Shown piece by piece: positions 42,196 to 50,563 of a stretch of DNA of 60,243 nucleotides (the first letter of the stretch is position 1; the number at the start of each line of letters is the position of its first letter). The DNA lies in assembly GCA_028290305.1 (NCBI GenBank), contig JAQGKC010000269.1, positions 1-60,243 on the forward strand, read 5' to 3'. The position numbers and the translations under genes are program-made. This DNA is from Bradyrhizobium sp. Its GTDB lineage: Bacteria; Pseudomonadota; Alphaproteobacteria; Rhizobiales; Xanthobacteraceae. Below the pieces are notes generated by a model, which made no database searches, had not been told where the DNA came from, and saw only the letters and a program-made list of their open reading frames with translations.

Positions 42196-42381
42196 ATGGA
42201 AAACGAAGAGCGTACCGACCGTTCAAACGTACACTACATCAAGCGCCCTAAGCGCCTTCTGAGCCGCACGCGCATCGTGATGGGATTGCTGTTGATCGTC
42301 GCTATTCCGATCTTCGTCGGTCTTGCCAACAAGGCGGTGCGCGAAAACGCGGAAGCAATCCGGCAGGGTTTCGGTCGATAG
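42196..42381 (+). CDS. 61-residue single-pass membrane protein
   Basis: MENEERTDRSNVHYIKRPKR begins a basic cytoplasmic N-terminus, then one transmembrane helix (RIVMGLLLIVAIPIFVGLA) and a short tail. No family was recognised. It follows tRNA-Thr by 69 bp. The ribosome site is weak, so the call rests on composition and the clean helix. Confidence 0.6.
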   Translation: MENEERTDRSNVHYIKRPKRLLSRTRIVMGLLLIVAIPIFVGLANKAVRENAEAIRQGFGR

Positions 42382-42499
42382 GCGGTCCGGACGTTGCATT
42401 CACCGATGTACCGAACAAACAGCCCGAAGGAACCAAAACTCTCCAAGCCTCTTAGACTCATTCCAAGCCTCTTGGCCTCATGAAGACGAGGGATAAAGA

Positions 42500-42694
42500 A
42501 TGTCACGTCACAACGAAATGCCACCCGCGCCGCCTGCCAATCGCAGCAACAAGGGCACCGGCGATCACACCGACCCAAGCAAGGACGCGGCGAAGGTAAA
42601 AGGTGAGATCAACACCGCGGAACAGGGTGAGACCGCCAACATCAAGCAGAACACGACCAACGCTGGCTTCTTCAAGGGACGACGCGTGAAGTAA
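42500..42694 (+). CDS. Small hydrophilic protein
   Basis: This 64-residue protein, MSRHNEMPPAPPANRSNKGT and on, is rich in Asn, Lys, Gly and Thr with no hydrophobic core and probably disordered. The tail GFFKGRRVK is typical of small lineage-specific rhizobial proteins. Possibly stress-related, by composition only. GAGGGATAAAG lies before the ATG. Confidence 0.65.
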   Translation: MSRHNEMPPAPPANRSNKGTGDHTDPSKDAAKVKGEINTAEQGETANIKQNTTNAGFFKGRRVK

Positions 42695-42738
42695 AGCCTA
42701 AGTGGCCGAGCGAAGCGGGTCACTACCGCCGATGCAAT

Positions 42739-42909
42739 CTAGCTCGCGGGCGGCCGCAACTCTTTTGAAGCGACCCAATTTTCCATTTTTGCGTAGGACC
42801 GATACTGCTTCACCTTTGCGATCATGGCATCGCGCTCCGGTCCCGGCTGCATCGCATCAGCTTGCAACGCACATTGTTCGGCCATGCGCTCGTAATCAGG
42901 TTGTTTCAT
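42739..42909 (-). CDS. 56-residue hypothetical protein
   Basis: A small gene reads MKQPDYERMAEQCALQADAM, then PGPERDAMIAKVKQYRSYAK and MENWVASKELRPPAS. It has a predominantly helical pattern with GGGGGG just before the ATG. It resembles small rhizobial proteins that begin MKQPDY..MA..CA; I recall the type but cannot name it. No domain or signal is present. Confidence 0.65.
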   Translation of the reverse strand: MKQPDYERMAEQCALQADAMQPGPERDAMIAKVKQYRSYAKMENWVASKELRPPAS

Positions 42910-43582
42910 TTGCGTCCCCCCGACGAGTCGTTAAAAAGAAATCTAGCCGGGTAATAGCGGCAGAACTTTGCTGGAATTGCAGCGCATTAGCTCGAAAGAA
43001 CGGAGCGTTCCTGCCGAAAATGCAATGCGTAAAACGTCCAATTTTAGTCTCTTGTCATTTTTTTCTTCGGTGGAATAAATGCTTCGTTAGCTACCAAAAT
43101 TATCCTTCGTTCCAAAATCTAATCTCTGGTTGTATGTGGTGCTTTTGAATCTCCCGGTTGGAGACATCTGCGGTGTGCACTTCGGTCAACGTTGCTTTTA
43201 ATTTTGTCTTTGGCAGCATCATTGCGTTCAGTCTCGTGAGACTGACCTGCTACTTCGGCGATACAATCCTCGCCTTCGTCGAGCACCTCATTCTGTAATT
43301 GGGGGTCCCGAACGACGCCCTGCAGCTTGGTCCTGGTTTGTTGGATGTTGTTGCGGATCTTATGGCGACGGGCCCGCGTTCGGACCTCGCGTGTTCAGGG
43401 TTCGATTCGGTTTCGTTCTCATCGAACGAATCGAGACGAAGAAAAATAGCCAAGGGAAAGACTTAAGGAAAAGCAAACGCGGCCGCGGCTACTTGTTCTA
43501 GCCTCATTGTTCCGCTGGACATTGAGACGGTCCGAGACGCGACTGCGATAGCAGAGGTGCCTTCAGGGTGGTTTTTTACCGT
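42910..43582. other. Gene-poor region with possible relics
   Basis: These 673 bp hold no gene I can support. The part around 43020-43140 is AT-rich. On the minus strand near 43150-43400, one frame reads IRNNIQQTRTKLQGVVRDPQ and continues like coding sequence, but it opens after a stop without a start codon. A second frame (67 codons from 43453) overlaps it. The pair could be a frameshifted relic of one small gene. Confidence 0.4.
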
Positions 43583-43840
43583 TCAGAGAAGCTTCGCTCG
43601 CACAAATAGCGCGCGTAACGCATTCGTTGCCTGAACGGTCCGCATTGCATCTGTAGCCGCAGCCTCCAGGGCAACCTTTGCATCGTCGTGCAGCGATTGA
43701 AACTCCATCCACTCGACCGTGTTGAGACTGGTTATGAACCGGTAAGCTTGGCCGACCGTCGCAATCGCAACGGACTCGCCGTTCAACTTGACCTGGAACG
43801 ACGCCCTCAGTGGTGTCTCGGAATTTGATACTTCGCTCAT
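43583..43840 (-). CDS. DUF982-like small protein
   Basis: This 85-residue protein reads SFQVKLNGESVAIATVGQAY, then RFITSLNTVEWMEFQ and a helix ALEAAATDAMRTVQATNALR. The V....G....I.s..ea...l...W pattern and the final A-rich helix fit the DUF982 family, which is abundant in rhizobia. No function is known. The sequence is a weak match and was assigned from memory of the family pattern. Confidence 0.6.
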   Translation of the reverse strand: MSEVSNSETPLRASFQVKLNGESVAIATVGQAYRFITSLNTVEWMEFQSLHDDAKVALEAAATDAMRTVQATNALRALFVRAKLL

Positions 43841-43961
43841 CGCTCGGTTGTGCAGCGGGCCCAGCCAAAGTCAATGCACTATCTGGACCGGGCCAGCCAT
43901 TTTTAAGGCCTAATCGCCATTGCCTCGATACCATCCCAAAGCACCATGGCGTTTCGGGCGC

Positions 43962-44177
43962 TTACCGACGGCCCCACGCAACTGCTTCCCAAACTCGCTC
44001 ATGAAAGTAATACCAGGCGACCTTCGTGATCACCTCAAGGGCAGCTATCGAGCCGGCCATCGCGACCTTTCCGGTCAGGAACCAGCTTATCGCAAAGGTA
44101 TCGAACGTGCCAAGGGTTCGCCAGCTGATCGCCTTGAGTATGGAACGACGATGCGTCTCGCCACCGCGGAACAGCAT
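43962..44177 (-). CDS. DUF2061 membrane protein
   Basis: From the chosen ATG this 71-residue protein reads MLFRGGETHRRSILKAISWR, then TLGTFDTFAISWFLTGKVAM and ALEVITKVAWYYFHERVW. This is the DUF2061 pattern (two short membrane helices with LKAISWR.. and HERVW). Family members are about 70-80 residues, so this start fits. An in-frame GTG at 44366 would add 63 residues that look non-native. In some genomes the domain is fused to a sulfate-activation kinase. Confidence 0.75.
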   Translation of the reverse strand: MLFRGGETHRRSILKAISWRTLGTFDTFAISWFLTGKVAMAGSIAALEVITKVAWYYFHERVWEAVAWGRR

Positions 44178-44390
44178 TACCGTCGCCGGCGCCACATCCA
44201 CTTCTTCAACGGCACGCGCGAAACACTCCGCATGCGCCGGAAAGCTCAAAACCTGATGCTCGACGAGTTCTCGTTGATCGACGTCTACATGCCTCAGCAT
44301 TGCGGCACTGAAAAATTGCGCAAACACTTCTGAGGCGCCCTCTTGGTGGCTACCTTCATCGTTCACTCCCCGGACTTGGCTTGGCTTGGC

Positions 44391-44660
44391 TTATAACCTG
44401 GAAACCGAGGCTTGCTCTTCCTCGAAAGGCACACAGGACTTCATGCGACGTTGCCCGCGAATAGACCCTTTGACTTTCAGAATTTTTCCCACCGAGCACG
44501 AACCGTCGTTGACGAACACGACCGCATGAGGGTCGAGCATCAACGGTTCCGTCTTTAGAAGTCTTTGAGAAAATGACGGTTGGACAACCGCCAATAGAAC
44601 GCACCCCGCAACGAGTATTCGTATCTGAGTCCCCACTCCAGCGATTACCGACCGTCTCAA
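44391..44660 (-). CDS. Small exported protein, paralogue of the one at 47993-48232
   Basis: This 89-residue protein has a hydrophobic signal-like N-terminus (RILVAGCVLLAVVQPSFSQ). The mature part reads RLLKTEPLMLDPHAVVFVND, then GSCSVGKILKVKGSIRGQRR and MKSCVPF. The pattern L-K-x-E-P-L-x-L...V-F-V...SC..GK.LKV.G.IRG...R..CV is shared with a second gene 3.3 kb away, so they are paralogues. Two conserved Cys probably form a disulfide. The function is unknown. Confidence 0.7.
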   Translation of the reverse strand: MRRSVIAGVGTQIRILVAGCVLLAVVQPSFSQRLLKTEPLMLDPHAVVFVNDGSCSVGKILKVKGSIRGQRRMKSCVPFEEEQASVSRL

Positions 44661-44712
44661 AGTCGAACAAGATTACGGCGGTAATTGGTTCGCGAAGAAA
44701 ATACGGCCGTCC

Positions 44713-45045
44713 TTAGCTTGGTCCTAGAACCTTGAACACATCCCTGTCGTCTGCCGCGCGCGCGTCGTCAATATGGGCGATGAGAAGCCTGGCCAACGCC
44801 TCGTGGTCGAGCGGCCTGAAATCTCGGAGGTCGAGCCAACCTCTGAAATATCTATCAAGGTACCCTCGGTCAGCATCCTTTTCCTCGACCCAAATTGCGC
44901 CAGCCAACTTCGACGGATTGGCATCCCAAAAGACAACGAGGCTGCCCCGCTTCGAGATTCCGAGTATCTTTCGCCCATCCCTCGGTGCTTCACCCATCGG
45001 CCGAAGAAACTGTCCATACTCTCTCAAGACGCGTTCGACATTCAT
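44713..45045 (-). CDS. Hypothetical protein
   Basis: From the chosen ATG, which has GGAAG eight bases before, this 110-residue protein reads MNVERVLREYGQFLRPMGEA and continues GRKILGISKRGSLVVFWDAN and EEKDADRGYLDRYFRGWLDL. The strands suggest a small alpha/beta fold. The sequence is typical of rhizobial hypothetical proteins and is not assigned to a family. Longer in-frame starts exist upstream but have no better ribosome site. Confidence 0.6.
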   Translation of the reverse strand: MNVERVLREYGQFLRPMGEAPRDGRKILGISKRGSLVVFWDANPSKLAGAIWVEEKDADRGYLDRYFRGWLDLRDFRPLDHEALARLLIAHIDDARAADDRDVFKVLGPS

Positions 45046-45380
45046 CAATGCGCTTCCAGTCGCGGATAGCCGCTGGGTAACTGCGGAAGCGAAAACGGTT
45101 TCCATGTTAACGTGGTGCGAGTGAGGCGAAGTTGCGCTGTTGCGCGATCTCGTTGCTCCGCCCAAAGAGTCTGGCGTCTAATCCAGATTTCAGATCCGCC
45201 ACCGGCAGTCGCTGCACCGCAATTCGATTGGCCACGGGTATGCGCCCGGTGGCTTTCGATCATTTTTCAGCTGGGTTGTTGACCTCAATCACGGGAAACC
45301 AACTGATCGCGACCACATCTTAATTGCCATTTGATCCCGGCGGGAGGATGCTATCGGCTGTTGGCACAAGGGAGAGCAGC
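45046..45380. other. Intergenic region
   Basis: These 335 bp hold no supportable gene. Short frames on both strands lack ribosome sites and have non-native composition. A GGAGAG ribosome site for the next gene is at the right edge. Confidence 0.5.
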
Positions 45381-45623
45381 ATGAGCAAGGCAGGTCTCGA
45401 CAATCGCCACCGAAACAAGGATGGCGAAATCAGCGGCAAACACGGCAACACCCTCATCCGCACGTTGCGTAAGATTTACGGACAGAGTTTCGCCGCCGGT
45501 TATCCCGAAACCGAGAAGCTAAGCGAGGTTTTACTTAAGCTGAACGAGACGTCGCTGAGCCAGCTCCGCCGCGACCATGAAACGGGCCACTTGGAGCACA
45601 AGATCGCCAACGCTTCGAAGTAA
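45381..45623 (+). CDS. Small hypothetical protein
   Basis: This 80-residue protein starts MSKAGLDNRHRNKDGEISGK and reads HGNTLIRTLRKIYGQSFAAG, then SEVLLKLNETSLSQLRRDHE. It is charged and helical, with no signal peptide or membrane helix. It is of a type common in rhizobia and I cannot name it. GGAGAG precedes the ATG. Confidence 0.7.
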   Translation: MSKAGLDNRHRNKDGEISGKHGNTLIRTLRKIYGQSFAAGYPETEKLSEVLLKLNETSLSQLRRDHETGHLEHKIANASK

Positions 45624-45966
45624 TAGGCTGCGACCTGCGTTGGCAGAAATCCGCGGCTATCTGCATCGGGCAGCTGAATGCTGCACTGAACGCCCCGGTC
45701 GGCGGCCCCACCCTCCTTCACCGGGGATATTGGTGCGGTCCTTTGTTCAGCGGTTCCAGAATTAACCCGCAGCGCCGGTATTCAGCTTAACGAGCGAGTT
45801 TCGTTGCAGCGTCAAGCAAACGCGGTAGCGTGATCACACCGGACATTTTCCCCATCCGGACCCACCATGGCAAAGCCGCCTGCGTTATATTGCGCATGGC
45901 GGCTTTGTTTTTCCGGGTCTCGGTTTTTTCCAAGCCTCTTGTTTTTCCAATCCTCGCCGAACCTTT
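45624..45966. other. Intergenic region with possible structured RNA
   Basis: These 343 bp hold no supportable protein gene. Near the right end a strong stem-loop with T-run (see terminator) is oriented to end plus-strand transcripts. The nearest plus-strand gene stops 250 bp before it, and a second small stem (CCGGA/TCCGG) precedes it near 45840, so a small RNA could end here. Confidence 0.4.
45871..45913 (+). terminator. Plus-strand terminator of an unknown transcript
   Basis: CAAAGCCGCC pairs with GGCGGCTTTG, extended inward by TGCG/CGCA with one bulge, and is followed by TTTTT. The minus side has no T-run, so it does not serve the convergent hydrolase gene. Confidence 0.65.
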
Positions 45967-46815
45967 TTATCGGCTTTCGATTTTCTCCAGCACCGGCAAC
46001 AGATGTTTCAGAAACTCCGTCGGGTTCTCGCTCATCGGAAAATGCCCGAGGCCCTTCATGATGGTGACCTCGCTGCCGGGAATGCTGCTGGCCACGCCGA
46101 GCGTTTCCTCCGGCGTGCAGGAATAGTCGTATTCGCCTGACAGCAGAAACAGCGGGCAGCGGCGCGTGTCGATCTGGGCCACGCGGCCTCTGATATCGCC
46201 GTCGAGCTTGTAGAAATACAGATCGCCCTTGAAGACGCCCGGGCCGCCCTGCATGTAATGCCACAGCGTCTCCCAGCGCTGGTCATCGGGCGCGCCCGGC
46301 CCCACCAGCCCGGAGACGATGGCGGCGCAGACTTCACCGCCATGGACGTCGGGACGGTGCAGAAAATTCAGATCGTAGTAGGGATCGACGTGCGCGCCGG
46401 CCTGCAAGCCGATGATGGCGCGGAACGCTTCCGGGTGTTCGAGCGCCAGATGCAGCGCGATGCGCCCGCCGATCGAGCATCCGATCAGGATCGGCCGATC
46501 GAGTTCGAGCGCCGTCATGATCTCGAGTATCATGGTGGTGTATTGCGCCGAAGTGAGCTGATATTCCTCGTTGTGCCAGCCCGAAGGCGGCGACGACTTG
46601 CCGTGCCAGGGCATGTCGAAGGCGATGACGCGGTGGCCGGACGTGATCCGCGTGTCATTCATCAGCGCACGGTATTGCCGCCCGTCAGAACCCGCGGTGT
46701 GCAGGCACAGCAACGGGGTGCCCCGCCCTGCTTCCTCGACATAGATGCGATGTTGGCGTCCGAACAGATCGAGATGCATGTAGCGGCCGATGATCGGCTC
46801 GAATCGCGCAGTCAT
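45967..46815 (-). CDS. Alpha/beta hydrolase
   Basis: This 282-residue alpha/beta-hydrolase has the oxyanion region LHTAGSDGRQYR, the DMPWHGKSSPP strand, the nucleophile elbow GCSIGG, an acidic residue at LSGEYDYSCTP and the catalytic His in GLGHFPM. The catalytic Ser-Asp-His triad is therefore complete. Substrate class is open: ester, lactone or C-C hydrolysis. The ATG overlaps the stop of the upstream gene (ATGA), which makes the pair a coupled operon. The sterol-carrier-like upstream protein hints at a hydrophobic substrate. Confidence 0.87.
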   Translation of the reverse strand: MTARFEPIIGRYMHLDLFGRQHRIYVEEAGRGTPLLCLHTAGSDGRQYRALMNDTRITSGHRVIAFDMPWHGKSSPPSGWHNEEYQLTSAQYTTMILEIMTALELDRPILIGCSIGGRIALHLALEHPEAFRAIIGLQAGAHVDPYYDLNFLHRPDVHGGEVCAAIVSGLVGPGAPDDQRWETLWHYMQGGPGVFKGDLYFYKLDGDIRGRVAQIDTRRCPLFLLSGEYDYSCTPEETLGVASSIPGSEVTIMKGLGHFPMSENPTEFLKHLLPVLEKIESR

Positions 46816-47180
46816 GCCGTTGCTCCCGTGGGACGCAGCTTGGCCAGCGCCTCCTTGAAGTAGCGAAGATTGGCCATGAATACCCCAAGGTTGCCTTCGG
46901 CCTTCAGCACGCGCCGCTTGATCAGCGCCATCAGGTCGTTCGAGCCGGGCGGCGGCCGGCTGCTCCAGAATTTTGTCCATTCGTCTTCAGGCGCGCGGAG
47001 CGCAAACGAGGATGACGGCATGACAAACGGCCCCGGCGTCACCGACACGATCCGGCCTTCGAAGATCGCGATCAGCCAGGCGGCCTGGCCGACTTCCAGC
47101 AGGAATGTGGTGGTAAGATACCGCCCGCGCCTGACCAGCGCCGCATCGCTATTGACCCGCTCTCTGAGCGCCTCGATCAT
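46812..47180 (-). CDS. SCP2-like small protein coupled to alpha/beta hydrolase
   Basis: From an ATG with GGGGAGG before it, this 122-residue protein reads MIEALRERVNSDAALVRRGR, then TTTFLLEVGQAAWLIAIFEG, VTPGPFVMPSSSFALRAPED and AEGNLGVFMANLRYFKEALA. The strand-helix order and the last helix resemble the sterol-carrier (SCP2) fold, with a hydrophobic cavity. This is a pattern judgement. The stop overlaps the hydrolase start (ATGA). Confidence 0.65.
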   Translation of the reverse strand: MIEALRERVNSDAALVRRGRYLTTTFLLEVGQAAWLIAIFEGRIVSVTPGPFVMPSSSFALRAPEDEWTKFWSSRPPPGSNDLMALIKRRVLKAEGNLGVFMANLRYFKEALAKLRPTGATA

Positions 47181-47645
47181 CACGGCCTCCCCTGCACACT
47201 TCGGCAAGCCGCTTGCTGCGGCATCTTCCATTTGTCGCGCATGATGGGTGGAATAGAAGCGGCGTCAATCGGCGCATGATCCGCCAAGGTGTGAGCGGTT
47301 TGACGAAAAGATCATGCGCTCTTCAATAATTAGAGCCAGGCGCATACCAGCGCCAGATTGGCCGCGCACGCCGCCAGCAGCGCCACCGATAGCGCGATAT
47401 GGATGCCTTCGCAGGAGGTCTGGAGGGTCGTTTTCGTCATGGCGAAAACATCGGGCGATTCTATCCCGGGAGTCTCGGGCAATATTTTTTGCGGGATTCA
47501 GGACTCGTTTACGACTCAGGGACTCGGCCGAAACATCCCCGAGCCCGCGATTGAAGGGGCTCACTCGGGCGTGAACCGCCCGCCCTCAACCGGGGCTGAA
47601 CCCTATCCCGCCCTGTGCGTTAGCGAGGTTTGGCGGAGCCATCCC
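47181..47645. other. Intergenic region with one short hydrophobic frame
   Basis: These 465 bp hold no gene of normal size. A minus-strand frame at 47330-47440 would encode a 36-residue hydrophobic peptide (MTKTTLQTSCEGIHIALSVA, then LLAACAANLALVCAWL). It has an ATG but no ribosome site, so it is given only as a possibility. Confidence 0.4.
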
Positions 47646-47900
47646 ATGCCCTACGCGCTGTTTTCCAACGACGCCAAGCTGAGCAAGGCCTATCCGACCG
47701 AGGCGGACGTCTGGAAGCTCGCCCGGCAAAGCGGGCTTGTAGTCGACGCGGTATCGGAAGAAGAAAAGCCGGCGCCCCGGCCGGTGCTGGATAATGACTA
47801 CAAGATCAGGCCCTGCCGGCCCGACCCCCAGGAAGATCCCGCGAAGAACAAAGCCGAGGCCGAACGCGAGGCCCAGCTTGAGCTTCATCCGCGTTGGTGA
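47646..47900 (+). CDS. Small hypothetical protein
   Basis: This 84-residue protein reads MPYALFSNDAKLSKAYPTEA, then WKLARQSGLVVDAVSEEEKP and LDNDYKIRPCRPDP. It is soluble and charged toward the C-terminus. It is a conserved-looking rhizobial small protein and I cannot assign a family. GGAG lies before the ATG. Confidence 0.72.
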   Translation: MPYALFSNDAKLSKAYPTEADVWKLARQSGLVVDAVSEEEKPAPRPVLDNDYKIRPCRPDPQEDPAKNKAEAEREAQLELHPRW

Positions 47901-47932
47901 GGGAAGTGCATTTCAGCCAAATCTCAGCAGGT

Positions 47933-47960
47933 CGTCGTCCCGGCGCACGCCGGGATGACG
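47933..47960. repeat. 28-bp palindrome between convergent genes
   Basis: CGTCGTCCCGGCG-CA-CGCCGGGATGACG pairs over 13 positions with one mismatch. It lies between two convergent genes and ends in the TGACG/CGTC(A/G)TC pattern shared with the palindromes at 56564 and 59181, so it looks like a REP-type repeat that may also act as a terminator. Confidence 0.6.
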
Positions 47961-47992
47961 CTTGGAAGGGCTGCGGGATTAAAAGCGCTTCG

Positions 47993-48232
47993 TTACGGTG
48001 TCGCCACCGCCAGTGAGGCCTGTTCGGCGGCGAGCGCCACACAGGCCCTCCTCCGATGCAGCCCCCTGATCGCACCGGTGACTTTCAGCACCTTCCCGGC
48101 CGGACATGATGCGTCCTGCACGAAGGCAACTTCATAGGGTGCGAGGATAAGCGGTTCGGATTTCAGCACGGTCCGGGCAAGACACGGCAGGGCAACCGCG
48201 GAAAAAACCAGCCCTAACGCTAAAATACGCAT
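47993..48232 (-). CDS. Small exported protein, paralogue of 44391-44660
   Basis: From the chosen ATG this 79-residue protein reads MRILALGLVFSAVALPCLAR, a signal peptide, then TVLKSEPLILAPYEVAFVQD, ASCPAGKVLKVTGAIRGLHR and RRACVALAAEQ. It shares the L-K-x-E-P-L-x-L...SC..GK.LKV.G.IRG..R...C pattern with the gene at 44391-44660, and the spacing of the two Cys is conserved. This suggests a small disulfide-bonded periplasmic domain. Confidence 0.72.
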   Translation of the reverse strand: MRILALGLVFSAVALPCLARTVLKSEPLILAPYEVAFVQDASCPAGKVLKVTGAIRGLHRRRACVALAAEQASLAVATP

Positions 48233-48365
48233 GTTTATTGTCCACTGACCGGCGCCGGCATAATAACCGATCAATCGTGGAAGTTCCGTGGACGGTGAAA
48301 ATTATTTTTGGATATATTTTAGGCGAAACGCCGGCATTGGCTACCCGCATCGTCCTTGCCTCGAA

Positions 48366-48397
48366 CAAAAGGCCGGCGCGAAGCCGGCCTTTTTTCG
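48366..48397. terminator. Bidirectional terminator
   Basis: AAAAGGCCGGC-GCGAA-GCCGGCCTTTTTT forms an 11-bp stem with A-run and T-run on either side. It lies 16 bp after the end of the barrel protein gene and can terminate in both directions. Confidence 0.85.
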
Positions 48398-48412
48398 TAG
48401 CGGACGGGCTCG

Positions 48413-49126
48413 TCAGTACCGCGCGGCGACCGGGCCACCCCAGCCAAAGCGGTAGTTTATGCCAGCCTTGACGGTATGCTCGTCGTCCCTGAATCGGGAT
48501 CCGACGATTTCGGCCGGTCCGCCGGTGAAGGTGGTGCTGCCGAAGTTGTAATACTGGTATTCAACCTTGGCGGACCAGTTCGGGGCGAACATGTATTCGA
48601 GGCCGGCGCCGACGGTATAACCGTCCTTATGACCGCCATCGGTGGTAAAGGCCACCGGCGCGCCGCCGAAGCTGACACCGACATTGTTATTGTCGCGCCA
48701 GGCGTAACCGCCCTTGGCGTAGAGCAGCGCCGGACCCCAAGTGTAGCCGAGCCGGCCGGTAACCGAACCAAGCTGGTCGCTATTCGAGGTCACCAGAGTG
48801 CCACCCGGGAAAAGCACGCCGCCATTGTTGTTATTGGTAAGCCAGTCGTACTGGGCTTCGGCGCCAATCACCCAGTTCGTCGCGAACTGGTAATCGAAAC
48901 CGCCCTGCACACCGCCCATAAATCGGCCGTCGCTTCCCTGCAGGCTGCTATTGCCCGCGAACGCACCGCCGATGTTGCCGCCGATGTAGAAGCCGGTCCA
49001 GTTGTAGACCGCTTCCGGCGCCGTATAGGCAGGAGCCTTGGTATAGGGGCGCGCCGGCAAGTCGGCCGCGGCTGCGGGAGCCGCGAATACGATCATGGCG
49101 GCTGCACCGAGCAAAAGTTTCTTCAT
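48413..49126 (-). CDS. Omp25/RopB-type outer-membrane beta-barrel protein
   Basis: This 237-residue protein starts MKKLLLGAAAMIVFAAPAAA, then ADLPARPYTKAP, the usual mature N-terminus of this rhizobial porin-like family. It has YNWTGFYIGGNIGG, GGVQGGFDYQF and WVIGAEAQYDW as barrel strands. YTVGAGLEYMFAPNWSAKVE follows, and the C-terminal strand ends in Tyr (VAARY), a barrel-assembly signal. These proteins form eight-stranded barrels in the outer membrane. The start is preceded by the purine-rich GGGGAACCATC region. Confidence 0.9.
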   Translation of the reverse strand: MKKLLLGAAAMIVFAAPAAAADLPARPYTKAPAYTAPEAVYNWTGFYIGGNIGGAFAGNSSLQGSDGRFMGGVQGGFDYQFATNWVIGAEAQYDWLTNNNNGGVLFPGGTLVTSNSDQLGSVTGRLGYTWGPALLYAKGGYAWRDNNNVGVSFGGAPVAFTTDGGHKDGYTVGAGLEYMFAPNWSAKVEYQYYNFGSTTFTGGPAEIVGSRFRDDEHTVKAGINYRFGWGGPVAARY

Positions 49127-49377
49127 GATGGTTCCCCGTTGGTATTGTTGCGACCCTCATCAAACAACATGGCGTCAATTTGGTTGCTTCGCGGCAATCG
49201 ACTGAGCGCGGATCGTGTCTGACTGTGACGGAGACGCAACATCGCCTTTCTGTTCCCTGAAGTTTCAATTCTTCGCCGTTATCCGGTTTTTAGCAGCTAT
49301 ATATTACGTCACCCGAAATTAAGTTCCGATGCATGCCTCGCTTAAAAGTGATCGGAATTCCTGCACCGCACGCGCGA

Positions 49378-49779
49378 TCAGCGGGTCAGCTTTTCCAGCT
49401 CCGGGAACGGCGCATAGGCCGCGCCGGCGCAGGTTTCGTCGGCCTTCTCGACCACGTGGTCGAGCCGGCCATCGACGTAGACGATGGCTCGTTCGCGCAT
49501 ATCGCGATAACTGCCGTCGGATTCACGTGGCGTAAAACGCAGGCAACTGACGTACCGCACCTTGCCGCCGACGGTGCGCTGTACCGGTTCGGCCATCACA
49601 GCGTCATGCACGCCAACGGGATTGTTGAGATAGGTTTTCATGAACGCCTGTAATTCGGCGCGGTAATTGTTGGGATACGGCTGGTTTACGCCGCCACGAT
49701 CGTCGGTGAAGCTGATGCTTGGGCTTTCGTCGCCGCCCGCGCAGGCCGCGAGCATGATCGGCAGCAGCAGAATCGCCAT
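49378..49779 (-). CDS. Putative lipoprotein
   Basis: From the chosen ATG this 133-residue protein reads MAILLLPIMLAACAGGDESP, with lipobox LAAC, so Cys 13 should be lipid-modified. The mature part reads YRAELQAFMKTYLNNPVGVH, VRYVSCLRFTP and YVDGRLDHVVEKADETCAGA. An in-frame GTG 11 codons upstream is possible. The family is a hypothetical rhizobial lipoprotein with a fold I do not recognise. Confidence 0.75.
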   Translation of the reverse strand: MAILLLPIMLAACAGGDESPSISFTDDRGGVNQPYPNNYRAELQAFMKTYLNNPVGVHDAVMAEPVQRTVGGKVRYVSCLRFTPRESDGSYRDMRERAIVYVDGRLDHVVEKADETCAGAAYAPFPELEKLTR

Positions 49780-50005
49780 ACGCTTTGCTGATATCCCCAA
49801 GTTTGCTGACACCCCGAGTGCAACCCATTTTCAAAGCTCTGACGCCGGGTCGGTTCTAGACCGTCCACCGGCGAAATGGAATTCGCAACTCGGTTATAAA
49901 AAACAGCGCCGGCCCGCAGCCATTGGGGAAGCAATGGCGCGGGCCGTGCCTGATATCCGCAGGGAGCTGCTGGACAATGCGGATGAAACTCCCCGCGGAT
50001 CCGGT

Positions 50006-50278
50006 TCAGCCGCGCTTGGTAGCGGGCGTGACGTGCTTGACCGTGACCTTCGAGAACTGATGTGTCTTGAGCGCGCCCATCCGCTTGTGGGCGTAGTGAT
50101 GGCGGTAATGCCGGTGATGATAATGGTGGCCCATTTTGGCATTGGCGTTGAGCACACTCGATTTCACCTGCCCAGCCTTGATCACTGGCGCATGCGCCGT
50201 CTTGGCGGTGCCGGCCGCCATTGCAGGCGCGGCGAGAACGGAAATCGCGAGCAGCGCGGCGGAAATTGTCTTCAACAT
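50006..50278 (-). CDS. Small exported His-rich protein
   Basis: This 90-residue protein has signal peptide MLKTISAALLAISVLAAPAM and a mature part with a His/Tyr cluster (MGHHYHHRHYRHHYAHKRMG). The ATG is preceded by GGAGGAGA. The cluster could bind metal, but no catalytic motif is seen. Proteins of this kind are frequent in this lineage. Confidence 0.75.
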   Translation of the reverse strand: MLKTISAALLAISVLAAPAMAAGTAKTAHAPVIKAGQVKSSVLNANAKMGHHYHHRHYRHHYAHKRMGALKTHQFSKVTVKHVTPATKRG

Positions 50279-50563
50279 GATGGTCTCCTCCTGGGATCAT
50301 GAGCCGGTCGGATGGCCGGGCTCATGGATCATGCTTGCGACCATAGGCGCGGCGCGCTGAACCCATCCTGAAGCGCAATGATGGACTTCGTTCATCTGGA
50401 TGACATCTTGGTCATGTTCCCTTGTTGGTCATGTTCACTTGGACACGCAACCGATCACAATTCATCAAATTGAGGCGGTCAGGCGGGAATGTCCTGTTAA
50501 GGCTGGTGTTCAAACCAACAGGCCCGGGTGTAGGATTATCCCATCGGAAATCAGGAGAGACGC

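Noticed and set aside
43150..43453. Two overlapping minus-strand frames with coding-like composition
   Set aside because: One lacks a start codon and the other looks non-native; at best a decayed gene.
47330..47440. 36-codon hydrophobic peptide gene
   Set aside because: No ribosome site; kept only as a note in the intergenic entry.
48476..49222. 248-codon frame antisense to the Omp25-like gene
   Set aside because: Opposite a certain barrel protein, with no domain pattern.
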